From positions 1-64,000 of the forward strand of contig CAWDEX010000003.1 in assembly GCA_963801475.1 (NCBI GenBank): a stretch of DNA of 64,000 nucleotides, written 5' to 3'. How positions within the stretch are numbered: the stretch's first letter is position 1; every line of letters starts with the position of its first letter. The position numbers and the translations under genes are program-made. This DNA comes from DAOMFB01 sp963801475 (lineage in GTDB: Bacteria > Acidobacteriota > Thermoanaerobaculia > UBA5066). Shown one piece after another: positions 33,796-40,910 of this stretch. The notes below the pieces were generated by a model, which was not told the origin of the DNA, made no database searches, and saw only the letters and a program-made list of their open reading frames with translations.

Positions 33796-33983
33796 AGGAA
33801 CGTTTATTTTCGACCAAAGCGAGGCTGATGGCCGAAATGGGCTGAAACAGTCTCAATGGCCCCGGGGGGCGGCGCACCGCGGTGTAAACCCCGAGGCGAG
33901 AGCTCACGGGGAGCGCCCGGCGCGCGGCAGTTGACAGCGCCACCCGGCCAATCCCAGACTGCGCCTGGCCGAGAGAGACTCCC
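33796..33983. other. Short spacer with a weak hairpin
   Basis: CCCCGAGGCGAGAGCTCACG followed by GGGAG resembles the family B hairpin in position and composition but pairs poorly; I do not count it as a copy. Confidence 0.4.
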
Positions 33984-34670
33984 GTGAGAAAGCTCCTGCT
34001 CCTGGCGTTCCTGGTGCCCGGACCCGTCCTGGCGGACGTCGTGTACCTCAAGGGGGGAGGCAGGTTCGCCGGCCGGATCGTCGAGCAGACCGCGGAACGG
34101 ATGGTCATCGACATCGGAGACGGGACCATTGGCTTCTCGATGGAACGGGTCGAGGAGATCGTGAAGGGCCCCTCGCCCCTGGACGACTATTCCGCGCGGG
34201 CGAGCAAGCTGGGCCCGCAGGACCTCAACGGCTGGCGCAGCCTGGCCCAGTGGGCTTCGGGGCAGGGACTTTCGGCCCAGGCGCGCGCGGCCTACCAGAG
34301 GGTCCTCGCGGTCGCGCCCGATGACAAGGAGGCCCGCGAGGCGCTGGGATTCGTGCAGGTCGACGGCCGCTGGCTCACCGAGGAGGAGAGCTACCGTGCC
34401 CGCGGTTACGTCAGGTACGACGGCGAGTGGATGACGCCCGCCGAGGTGCAGCTGGCGCAATCCAGCGCCGCGAGGGAGCAGGCGCGCGACGAGGCCGACA
34501 AGCGCGCCTCGGACGCGGAGTTCGCGGCCACCATGGACCGGCTGAAGAAGCAAGAGGACGAGAAGCGTGCCCGGGAAGAAGCTGACCGGATGAGAAACAA
34601 TCCTGTTTACTGGGGTGGGTGGGGCTATGGCGTGACGTACTGGCCGAATCCTGCCGGAGTTCCGAGATGA
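33984..34670 (+). CDS. Secreted TPR-like protein with charged coiled-coil tail
   Basis: 228 residues from GTG 33984. Signal peptide (LLLLAFLVPGPVLA), then a short beta-rich start (VVYLKGGGRFAGRIVEQTAE) and a TPR-like helical region (about residues 70-130: NGWRSLAQWASGQGLSAQAR, AAYQRVLAVAPDDKEAREAL), and a Glu/Ala-rich coiled coil (~150-205). Its stop overlaps the next gene's start (ATGA), so both are in one operon. Function is unknown; the layout is shared by several secreted proteins of Acidobacteria and Myxococcota. Confidence 0.75.
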   Translation: MRKLLLLAFLVPGPVLADVVYLKGGGRFAGRIVEQTAERMVIDIGDGTIGFSMERVEEIVKGPSPLDDYSARASKLGPQDLNGWRSLAQWASGQGLSAQARAAYQRVLAVAPDDKEAREALGFVQVDGRWLTEEESYRARGYVRYDGEWMTPAEVQLAQSSAAREQARDEADKRASDAEFAATMDRLKKQEDEKRAREEADRMRNNPVYWGGWGYGVTYWPNPAGVPR

Positions 34671-35461
34671 GCCCGGGTGGCGGCTCCTCCAGCGGGCGCC
34701 TCGCCGCGGCGGTCCTCGTCGCGGCCCTGCTGGCCGCTCCCGGCGCCCCGGCCGCCCCTCCCACGCCGAGCGCGCCCTCCACGAAACCCGCTCCGGCTCC
34801 GACGGTCGACGAGATCGTCGAACGCTACGTGTCCGCCCGCGGGGGGATCCAGAAGCTGAGGGCCCTCCAGACGCTACGCCAGGAAGGGCGTGTCAGCGCC
34901 GGGGCAGGCCGCAACGGGCTCGTGACGCGCGAGATCAAGCGTCCCGGCAAGGTCCGATTCGAGTTCACCGTCCAGGGCGTCACCAGCGTCTTCGCCTCCG
35001 ACGGCCAGCATGGATGGAAGGTGTCCCCGCTCGAAGGAGAGATGGGCCCCCAGCCCCTGCCGGACGAGGTCCTGATCGATGCGAGAGAGCAGGCCGACAT
35101 CGACGGGCCCCTCGTCGACTGGAAGAGTAAGGGAAGTCAGATCGAGCTCGTCGGCCGCGAAGCCGTCGGCGGCCGCGACGCCTACAAGCTGAAAGTCACC
35201 CTCAAGAGCGGCGGGGTGCTCACCGCCTACCTCGACGTGGAATCCGCGAGCCTGGTCCGGATCGAAGCCACCCGGCGGGTGCGCGGTAAGCAGGTCCGGA
35301 TCGAGACGACCTTCGGCGACTACCGGCGGGCGGGAGGGATCCTCTTCCCCCGCCTCGTCGAGGTCAGGGCCGCCGGCCGGCCACAGGTCCTCCGAGTCGT
35401 GGTGGACAAGGTCGAGGTGAATGCGCCGATGAGCGACGCTCGCTTCGCACCCCCGGCCTGA
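34667..35461 (+). CDS. Secreted LolA-like/DUF4292-like lipoprotein carrier
   Basis: 264 residues starting at the ATGA overlap with the previous gene. An N-terminal hydrophobic segment (RLAAAVLVAALLAAPGAPAA) is followed by a Pro-rich linker and a LolA-type fold from residue ~45: VERYVSARGGIQKLRALQTL, KRPGKVRFEFTVQGVTSVFA, SDGQHGWKVSPL and IETTFGDYRRAGGILFPRLV. This resembles outer-membrane lipoprotein-sorting proteins and related carriers. Whether it binds lipoproteins or other lipids is unknown. Confidence 0.8.
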   Translation: MSPGGGSSSGRLAAAVLVAALLAAPGAPAAPPTPSAPSTKPAPAPTVDEIVERYVSARGGIQKLRALQTLRQEGRVSAGAGRNGLVTREIKRPGKVRFEFTVQGVTSVFASDGQHGWKVSPLEGEMGPQPLPDEVLIDAREQADIDGPLVDWKSKGSQIELVGREAVGGRDAYKLKVTLKSGGVLTAYLDVESASLVRIEATRRVRGKQVRIETTFGDYRRAGGILFPRLVEVRAAGRPQVLRVVVDKVEVNAPMSDARFAPPA

Positions 35462-35653
35462 GGCGACCGGCCGCTGCCGCCGGGTCCTCGCCGGCGACTC
35501 CGCGCCTCGCCGCACGAGGTCGTCTTGGGGCTGCCAGAGAGGAGCGGCGTGACTGTCGGCGCGTGATGCCTTCGCCTCATTGCACGGGGCCCCGGTCGAC
35601 CCGATCCTTGTTGAAGGAGAGCGTCGCCAGGCCGCCAAAGAGGAGCGCCCAGC

Positions 35654-36181
35654 ATGACCACTGAACCCACGACCCGGCGTTACGAGATGGTCAACGTGCG
35701 GCCGGGCTACCTGATGATCGAGCAGGAAAACCACACCTTCGCCCGGCGCTCCTACTTCGTGGCGGAGCGGACCCCGCCCCTGGAGGAGTACCGGGAGGGC
35801 GCACAGTTCTGGAAGCCTCAGGAGGCCGCACAGACCTTTCAGTTCGACGTCCGCGACACCCACACCGGCGAGGTCGTGCCCTTTGGCGAGCTGGCGGGGC
35901 TGCTCTATTACGCCTGCTGCTCGAAGGGTAGCGTCGTCTACCAGATGGGCGACCTGGCCCACGAACAGCGGATCTCGCTCTACGTGGCGATCACCACCAA
36001 GAGCGAGGACGGCCACGCACCCATGACTCTCGAGAAGGTCCGGGTCCTCAACGCGCTCTTCAACGAGCGCCTGACCAGCCCCCAGAAGAAGGTGCTGATT
36101 CTGCCCGACCTCTTCGGCCTCCACCGAGAGATCACGTACCAGCAGATCGCGGTCGACTTCGGCCTCACGTCCATGGAATGA
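35654..36181 (+). CDS. Uncharacterised protein, first gene of the bifurcation operon
   Basis: 175 residues from ATG 35654 with AGGAG nine bases upstream. The soluble sequence has no membrane segment: GYLMIEQENHTFARRSYFVA, VVPFGELAGLLYYACCSKGS, VYQMGDLAHEQRISLYVAIT and KKVLILPDLFGLHREITYQQ. I do not recognise a family. A CC pair near residue 97 is the only cysteine pair. The next gene starts 10 bases after the stop, so it is co-transcribed with the DRTGG genes and may be a small regulator or chaperone for the redox complex; that is inference from context only. Confidence 0.8.
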   Translation: MTTEPTTRRYEMVNVRPGYLMIEQENHTFARRSYFVAERTPPLEEYREGAQFWKPQEAAQTFQFDVRDTHTGEVVPFGELAGLLYYACCSKGSVVYQMGDLAHEQRISLYVAITTKSEDGHAPMTLEKVRVLNALFNERLTSPQKKVLILPDLFGLHREITYQQIAVDFGLTSME

Positions 36182-36191
36182 GGAGCACAGG

Positions 36192-36521
36192 ATGAAGATT
36201 CAGGAACTCGCGGAGCGCCTCGAGCTCAAAGCGGCCACCAAGGTCTTCGATCGGGACGTGACGGGCGTCTACATCTCGGACATGGTCAGCGACGTGATCG
36301 CCAACGCCAAGGCGGGCGACCTGCTGGTCACCGCGCAGGCGCACGCCAACGTGATCGCCGCGGCCAACCTGGTCGACACCTGCGCCATCGTGATTACCCA
36401 GGGCAAGGCCCTCGCCGAGGACGTGGTAAAGATGGCGGAGAAGGCCGAGATCACCGTATTCACCACGGCCCTGAACCGCTGGCAAATGGCCACCAAGCTG
36501 TACGAGGCCGGCATTCGCTAG
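36192..36521 (+). CDS. DRTGG-domain protein (copy 1)
   Basis: 109 residues, start ATG 36192 with GGAGCACAGG upstream. The sequence is that of the DRTGG-like regulatory domain seen beside electron-bifurcating hydrogenases: MKIQELAERLELKAATKVFD, VTGVYISDMVSDVIANAKAG, DLLVTAQAHANVIAAANLVD and NRWQMATKLYEAGI. These domains also occur next to CBS domains and may sense nucleotides. A divergent copy is encoded 35 bases downstream, giving a tandem pair. Confidence 0.88.
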   Translation: MKIQELAERLELKAATKVFDRDVTGVYISDMVSDVIANAKAGDLLVTAQAHANVIAAANLVDTCAIVITQGKALAEDVVKMAEKAEITVFTTALNRWQMATKLYEAGIR

Positions 36522-36555
36522 ACGGCCGCCCGGGGGGCGGCCCCGAGGTAAGGGC

Positions 36556-36924
36556 ATGCTTCTCGCGGAGATCGTCAGTCTGCTCGGCTGCACGGAGCTG
36601 CTGGCCCTCGACGGGGCCGGCGACCGGGAGGTCGCTGGCTGCTTCGCGGCCGACCTCATGAGCGAGGTTCTGGCGTTCTGCGGCCACGGGCCCCTCCTCG
36701 TCACCGGGTTGACCAACGTGCAGGCGGTGCACGCCGCCGAGGTGGTCGACGCGCACGCCATCCTCTACGTCAACGGCAAACGGCCCGACGCGCAGTCGCT
36801 GGCCATGGCCAGCGTGCGCGGCCTGCCCCTCCTGTCCACCGACCTGACCATGTACGAGGCGTGCGGCCGCCTGCACCGGGGCGGCCTGCCCGCTTCCACC
36901 AATCAACGGGGGACCGCGCCCTGA
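36556..36924 (+). CDS. DRTGG-domain protein (copy 2)
   Basis: 122 residues. Same fold as copy 1 with the same landmark order: LLGCTELLALDGAGDREVAG, CFAADLMSEVLAFCGHGPLL, VTGLTNVQAVHAAEVVDAHA and LPLLSTDLTMYEACGRLHRG. Identity to copy 1 is low but the strand-helix pattern matches. Its stop overlaps the start of the next gene (CTG in CTGA). Confidence 0.85.
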   Translation: MLLAEIVSLLGCTELLALDGAGDREVAGCFAADLMSEVLAFCGHGPLLVTGLTNVQAVHAAEVVDAHAILYVNGKRPDAQSLAMASVRGLPLLSTDLTMYEACGRLHRGGLPASTNQRGTAP

Positions 36925-37370
36925 GCGAGCCACTCTACGTCGAGACCTTTCGGATCCACGGGGGCGATTTCGAGCACGGCGGAGAGGTGGCCACCCGGAT
37001 CAAGTCCATCTGCAAGGACCTGGGAATCCGGCCCGACCTCGTCCGCCGGCTCTCCATCGCCGACTTCGAGGCGGAGATGAACGTCATCATGTACGCCGAC
37101 GAAGCGGAACTCACCTTCCAGGTCCTTCCCGAGGCCGTGCGGGTGGTAGTGGCGGATCGCGGCCCGGGAATCCCCGATATCGAACTGGCCATGACGCCGG
37201 GATGGACCACCGCCACGCCCGAGATGCGCGCTCGCGGATTCGGTGCCGGACTGGGCCTTCCCAACATCAAGAACAGCGCGGACGAGTTCCAGCTCGAGTC
37301 GACCCCGGGGGTCGGCACCACCCTTACCTACGTCGTGCGACTCGCATCGAGTTCCGGATCGCCCCGTTGA
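36921..37370 (+). CDS. Anti-sigma-type ATP-binding protein (HATPase)
   Basis: 149 residues if the start is the CTG at 36921, which overlaps the previous stop as CTGA; no ATG, GTG or TTG lies near the N-terminus of the domain. The HATPase fold is clear: N-box LSIADFEAEMNVIMYAD, G1 VVADRGPGIPDIE and G2 GFGAGLGLPNIKNSADEF with GVGTTLTY at the end. Such small RsbW-like kinases accompany NuoEF-type hydrogenase genes in Thermotoga and Firmicutes. A CTG start is unusual and should be checked; an internal GTG at ~36983 would truncate the domain. Confidence 0.8.
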   Translation: MSEPLYVETFRIHGGDFEHGGEVATRIKSICKDLGIRPDLVRRLSIADFEAEMNVIMYADEAELTFQVLPEAVRVVVADRGPGIPDIELAMTPGWTTATPEMRARGFGAGLGLPNIKNSADEFQLESTPGVGTTLTYVVRLASSSGSPR

Positions 37371-37581
37371 CGGCAGGGCGACGCGCGTGGGACCGCGAGC
37401 CGCTGCTCGACTGAAGGCGACGGCGAGGGAGATCCAGACCCGTCACCCCGGGGCCGGTCCTCCTTCGATGCTGGGCCATGCCGACATGTGCCGTCGCCTT
37501 ACGGGCCGTTCCTCTCGAAAACCGGCACGCCGATGACCCTCCATGAACCGCGTGATCGGGGCCTTTGAGGACGGCGCTGGA

Positions 37582-37620
37582 GCGTTGAGTATCGCAACTC
37601 CATGCTGAATTTCTCAACGC
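37582..37620 (+). promoter_or_regulatory. Inverted repeat, putative activator site 1
   Basis: GCGTTGAG at 37582-37589 and CTCAACGC at 37613-37620 form a perfect 8-bp inverted repeat with 23 bases between. About 170-200 bases upstream of the sigma-54-like promoter, as expected for an enhancer-binding-protein site. Confidence 0.55.
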
Positions 37621-37672
37621 ATCTACAACTCGGTGGAAAGCCCGGCAGGCAAGCGATCGTGAGGCTCTCTCT

Positions 37673-37696
37673 GTTGAGCCAGTAGAGAAGCTCAAC
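37673..37696 (+). promoter_or_regulatory. Inverted repeat, putative activator site 2
   Basis: GTTGAGC (37673-37679) and GCTCAAC (37690-37696) are a perfect 7-bp inverted repeat with a 10-base spacer, sharing the GTTGAG half-site with site 1. Confidence 0.6.
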
Positions 37697-37784
37697 GATG
37701 AGAGGGATGCGCGCCTGCGACGCGTACTTCCGGGTTAGACGCGAAGATGTTTCTTCTGAATGACTTACGGGCTGTGACTTCGAG

Positions 37785-37801
37785 TTGGCGCGGAGAGTGC
37801 A
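37785..37801 (+). promoter_or_regulatory. Sigma-54-type promoter
   Basis: TTGGCGCGGAGAGTGCA has GG at 37787-37788 and GC at 37799-37800, the -24/-12 elements with the correct 10-base gap, close to consensus TGGCAC-N5-TTGCA. A start near 37812 would give a very short leader for the gene at 37816 or a 16-base leader for the internal ATG at 37828. Confidence 0.55.
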
Positions 37802-37815
37802 CTAAACGGGCTGCC

Positions 37816-38061
37816 ATGAGAAACCCGATGACCTGCCCGTACCTGAAGGAAGTCGTAATGCTCTATTGCGACGCTTGCCCCTTCAAGAAGATGGTCCCGC
37901 TGGACCATCTGGTGTCGGCGAGTCCCTGCCTCGCGCAGAACTATCAGTTCTGCCGGCACTTCATCGAAGCCGTGGCGACCTCAGCCGCTGCCGTGGGGAA
38001 GGAAGCTCCCGAGCGGAGCGGCAGTCCCTTCATTCCGCCGAGGGAGGTAAACCAGTCATGA
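37816..38061 (+). CDS. Cys-rich small protein
   Basis: 81 residues from ATG 37816 (an internal ATG at 37828 fits the promoter better). Five cysteines lie in a compact N-terminal block: TCPYLKEVVMLYCDACPFKK, then SASPCLAQNYQFCRHF. The spacing suggests a metal- or cluster-binding mini-domain; the C-terminal half is Ala/Ser/Pro-rich and probably disordered. Similar Cys-rich genes accompany H-protein-like genes in some sulfate reducers and Acidobacteria, but I cannot name a family. Its stop overlaps the start of the following peptide gene by 4 bases. Confidence 0.75.
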   Translation: MRNPMTCPYLKEVVMLYCDACPFKKMVPLDHLVSASPCLAQNYQFCRHFIEAVATSAAAVGKEAPERSGSPFIPPREVNQS

Positions 38062-38138
38062 TCGCCGCCCTTCCGCTCGCCGTCCTCGCGCTCCTGATGT
38101 TGGGCCTCTTTCGCGCCGACTGTCGCCACGCCTGCTGA
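38058..38138 (+). CDS. 26-residue membrane peptide with terminal Cys pair
   Basis: ATG 38058 overlaps the previous stop (ATGA) and is preceded by a strong AGGGAGGT nine bases upstream. The product is MIAALPLAVLALLMLGLFRA followed by DCRHAC: one membrane helix and a tail with Cys-x3-Cys. The next gene starts 12 bases downstream. Its position between the Cys-rich protein and two membrane H-protein-like genes, and good translation signals, make it a credible small gene despite its size. Confidence 0.7.
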   Translation: MIAALPLAVLALLMLGLFRADCRHAC

Positions 38139-38150
38139 GCAGAGGCCACC

Positions 38151-38831
38151 ATGAACGGACACGAACTTCTCAGCCCGCACGCGACGAAGGCCCTCGAATA
38201 CGGGATCGCCGTGGCCTACCTGCTTCTCTTCATCCCCTTCTGGCGCGCGATGAACGCCCCGGCCAAGGCCCGGGCGACGGCGCGCGCCTTCAGCTTCGCC
38301 GACCTGTTCCACGTGCCGGACGGCGTCCACCTCCACCGGGGTCACGCGTGGGCCCGGCCCGAGACGGCCGGCGTGGCGGTCGGCATCGACGACTTCGGCC
38401 ACGGGCTCGTGGGGCCGATCGACGCCTTCGAGCTCCCGGCGGTGGGCTGGAGGGTCCAGCAGGGGAACGTCGCCTTCGGCGTGCGCGCCGGCGGCCAGAG
38501 CTTCGCTCTGCGCGCCCCGGTCGACGGCACGGTGACCGAGGTCAATCCGTTGGCCCTCTCCGATCCCGCCGCGCTTCACGGCGACCCGTACGGCGCGGGG
38601 TGGCTCTTCAAGGTCCAGCCGAACCGGCTGAGCCGCAACATCAGAACGCTCTTTTCGGGCGACAGGGCGCGGAAGTTCCTCGCCGAAGCGGCCGAGGCCC
38701 TTCAGATCGCCTTCCGACCCGAAGCCCTCTCGCTGGCACAGGACGGCGGCGCTCTCGTTCACGGGATCGCCCGCGAGCTCGACCCGGAGCACTGGGACGA
38801 CCTGGTCCGGTCGAGCTTCCTGACGCGGTGA
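38151..38831 (+). CDS. Membrane-anchored H-protein-like (GcvH-fold) protein without lipoyl lysine, copy 1
   Basis: 226 residues. A membrane helix (residues ~15-33: LEYGIAVAYLLLFIPFW) precedes a GcvH-like domain: FHVPDGVHLHRGHAWARPET, VGIDDFGHGLVGPIDAFELP, and the hairpin FGVRAGGQSFALRAPVDG followed by TVTEVN and PYGAGWLFKVQPNRL. In lipoylated H-proteins the modified Lys (ESVKA) lies eight residues before the Pro of the SPVSG turn; here that residue is Gly and no Lys is near. The C-terminal ~60 residues are an extra helical part. The domain cannot carry lipoate in the normal way, so it may be structural or bind another partner. It is not part of a glycine cleavage operon. Confidence 0.88.
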   Translation: MNGHELLSPHATKALEYGIAVAYLLLFIPFWRAMNAPAKARATARAFSFADLFHVPDGVHLHRGHAWARPETAGVAVGIDDFGHGLVGPIDAFELPAVGWRVQQGNVAFGVRAGGQSFALRAPVDGTVTEVNPLALSDPAALHGDPYGAGWLFKVQPNRLSRNIRTLFSGDRARKFLAEAAEALQIAFRPEALSLAQDGGALVHGIARELDPEHWDDLVRSSFLTR

Positions 38832-38847
38832 GGAAAGGAGATCCGCC

Positions 38848-39582
38848 ATGAACGCCCTCATCGAAATCCTCCAGAACGCCGGGATCTTCCTCGGCGGCCT
38901 CGCCATCCGCCTGGCCTTCTTCCTCGCCGTCGTGGCCGCCGTCGTGACTCCCGTCCTGGCCGCTTTCTACGCGGTCCAGGGGATCATGGCCCTCCGCCGG
39001 AAGAGCGAAGGGGTGGAGGTCATCGACGGTATCCGGATCCTGCCGCGCCGCCGGTACGCGCCGGGCCACCTCTGGCTCGGACGGCGCCTCCTCGGTGGGC
39101 TCCGCGTCGGTCTCGACGACCTTGCCCAGAGGCTCTTCCCGAACCTCTCGGCCGTGGAGCTGCCCAGACCGGGGCGGCTCCTCCAGAAGGGCGAACCAGC
39201 CATCTGCCTCCGCTCCGAAGGGCGCGAAGCGTGGATTCCGTCGCCGATCAAGGGCTTCGTGGTAGCCGTGAATCACTCCGTCGAACGGAAGCCGGGCTTG
39301 CTGAATTCCTCGCCTTACGGCGGCGGCTGGCTCTACGAGATGCGCCCGGCGACGACCGCCCATCGCGAGTTTCCAACCGGGTCGTCGGCCCGGGCCTGGT
39401 TCCGGACCGAGGAGGATCGCCTCCGGATCACGCTCGAGCACGAGCTCGGCCTCGCGGCGGCGGACGGCGGGCAGCTCATGGAGCAGCCGGCCAACCTCCT
39501 TTCGAAGGATCGCTGGGAGGACGTCGTGACGTCGTTCCTCGGGGCGGTGCCTCGACGGACTCCGACCAGAAACAGAGCGTGA
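38848..39582 (+). CDS. Membrane-anchored H-protein-like (GcvH-fold) protein without lipoyl lysine, copy 2
   Basis: 244 residues, 16 bases after copy 1 with an AAGGAG ribosome site. A long hydrophobic N-terminus (residues ~12-50, two helices) is followed by a GcvH-like domain: ILPRRRYAPGHLWLGRRLLG, RVGLDDLAQRLFPNLSAVEL, ICLRSEGREAWIPSPIKG and GGGWLYEMRPA. The residue at the lipoyl-Lys position is Gly (RSEG), as in copy 1. Copies 1 and 2 share fold and membrane anchor but differ widely in sequence. Its TGA overlaps the GTG of the next gene. Confidence 0.86.
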   Translation: MNALIEILQNAGIFLGGLAIRLAFFLAVVAAVVTPVLAAFYAVQGIMALRRKSEGVEVIDGIRILPRRRYAPGHLWLGRRLLGGLRVGLDDLAQRLFPNLSAVELPRPGRLLQKGEPAICLRSEGREAWIPSPIKGFVVAVNHSVERKPGLLNSSPYGGGWLYEMRPATTAHREFPTGSSARAWFRTEEDRLRITLEHELGLAAADGGQLMEQPANLLSKDRWEDVVTSFLGAVPRRTPTRNRA

Positions 39583-40910
39583 GAGTGGGCGCTCCGGAAA
39601 GCGACCACCCCCGGGGCAGGCACTCGATCGTCTTCGACCGGCAGCGCTGCGTGGGCTGCGTCGACTGCTGCAAGGCCTGCCCGACCGGGGCCATCCGCGT
39701 GCGGGGCGGGTGCGCGGTGGCCGACCCCGAGCTGTGCATCGACTGCGGCGAGTGCATCCGCTGGTGCCGGCACGGGGCGGTGCACGCGGCCACCGCCACG
39801 TCCGCGGACCTCAGGCGGTTCAAGTACACGGTGGCCCTGCCCACGCTGACCCTGTACTCCCAGTTCGGCAAGGAGGTGAAGCCGGGCCAGGTGCTGCAGG
39901 CTCTCCGCGCCCTGAACTTCGACGACGTCTACGACCTGTCAGCCATGTGCGACATGCACGCCAGCGCGACCGACGCCTACCTCTCCGAGTGCCGCGGTCC
40001 CTGGCCCAAGATCTCGGTGACCTGCCCCGCCATCATCCGCCTGATTCTCCGCCGCTACCCGGACATGATCGACAACCTGCTACCCATCGAGACCCCGCGG
40101 GAGCTGGCCGCCAAGCTGCTGCGCCGCCGGCTGGTGGCGGAGAAGGGACTCGACCCCGGCGACATCGGCATCTTCCTCATCACCCCCTGCAGCGCCATGC
40201 TGCAGTCCATCCATCACCCGGAGACCCTGGAGGCGTCGTACATGGACGGCGCCTTCTCCATCGTCGAGCTCTACGGTCCTCTGCTCAAGGCCATCAAGGC
40301 GGGCGGGCGGGTGGAGAATCCGCCGCCCATCAGCGCGCGTGGGCTGCTCTGGGCGATGGCGGGAGGGGAGATCGCGGGCCTTCGCAACGCCAACACGATC
40401 ACGGTGGGAGGAGTCCGCGACGTCCTGCGGGTTTTCGACCACATCGAGGAGGGAAAGCTCCAGGCCGTTGACTTCATCGAGGCCTACATCTGCCCGGACG
40501 GCTGCATCAGCGGGCAGCTCACGGTGGAGGGCCGCTACGCCGCCCGGCGCACCGTGCAGCAAATCGTGCACCGGTCCGGCCACCAAGCGGGAGAAGGGGC
40601 GGTGGCGCTCGAAGAGAAGGTGCGCGCGATGCTGCGGGAGCACTTCTTCGACCTCGAGGAGCACCTGCAGGCCCGTCCGGTGCGCCCGCTGGGTCGCAAC
40701 CTTCGCGAAGCGGTGGAGCGAAAGCAAGAGGAGGAGAGGGTGCTGGCGAAGCTGCCGGGCAAGAACTGCGCGGCGTGCGGCGCCCCCGGCTGTGCCACCC
40801 ACGCCGATGACGTCGTGCGCGGCCAGGCCGCGCTGGATGACTGCGTGTTCCTCCGCATTGCCCGCCTGCAGGAGGCGATGGCCGGCACGAAGGAATCCGT
40901 CCATGACTAG
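39579..40910 (+). CDS. HsfB-like ferredoxin / iron-hydrogenase-domain accessory protein
   Basis: 443 residues if the start is GTG 39579, which overlaps the previous stop (GTGA); GTG 39585 is an alternative. Two [4Fe-4S] motifs (CVGCVDCCKACPTG, CIDCGECIRWC) lie at residues ~22-60. The rest is a hydrogenase large-subunit-like domain whose H-cluster motifs are degenerate: SVTCPAII in place of TSCCPxW, LITPCSAMLQS for PCxxK, and AYICPDGCISGQ for the last Cys pair. A final cluster motif CAACGAPGC is at ~395. This matches sensory/accessory HsfB proteins rather than a catalytic hydrogenase; they probably transfer or sense electrons. Confidence 0.85.
   Translation: MRVGAPESDHPRGRHSIVFDRQRCVGCVDCCKACPTGAIRVRGGCAVADPELCIDCGECIRWCRHGAVHAATATSADLRRFKYTVALPTLTLYSQFGKEVKPGQVLQALRALNFDDVYDLSAMCDMHASATDAYLSECRGPWPKISVTCPAIIRLILRRYPDMIDNLLPIETPRELAAKLLRRRLVAEKGLDPGDIGIFLITPCSAMLQSIHHPETLEASYMDGAFSIVELYGPLLKAIKAGGRVENPPPISARGLLWAMAGGEIAGLRNANTITVGGVRDVLRVFDHIEEGKLQAVDFIEAYICPDGCISGQLTVEGRYAARRTVQQIVHRSGHQAGEGAVALEEKVRAMLREHFFDLEEHLQARPVRPLGRNLREAVERKQEEERVLAKLPGKNCAACGAPGCATHADDVVRGQAALDDCVFLRIARLQEAMAGTKESVHD

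Larger units (their letters stand above)
37371..37815. other. Regulatory spacer inside the operon
   Basis: 445 bases without a gene between the ATPase and the Cys-rich gene. It contains two GTTGAG inverted repeats (37582-37620, 37673-37696) and a sigma-54-like promoter (37785-37801), so a second transcription unit probably starts here. Confidence 0.65.

Noticed and set aside
33870..33925. Another family B hairpin copy before 33984.
   Set aside because: Only GC-rich composition is shared; arms pair poorly and flanking blocks are absent.
38151..39582. Glycine cleavage H-proteins.
   Set aside because: No P, T or L protein genes nearby, membrane helices present, and no lipoyl lysine in either copy.
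39579..40910. Calling this a catalytic FeFe-hydrogenase.
   Set aside because: H-cluster motifs are degenerate and no maturase genes are in the window.
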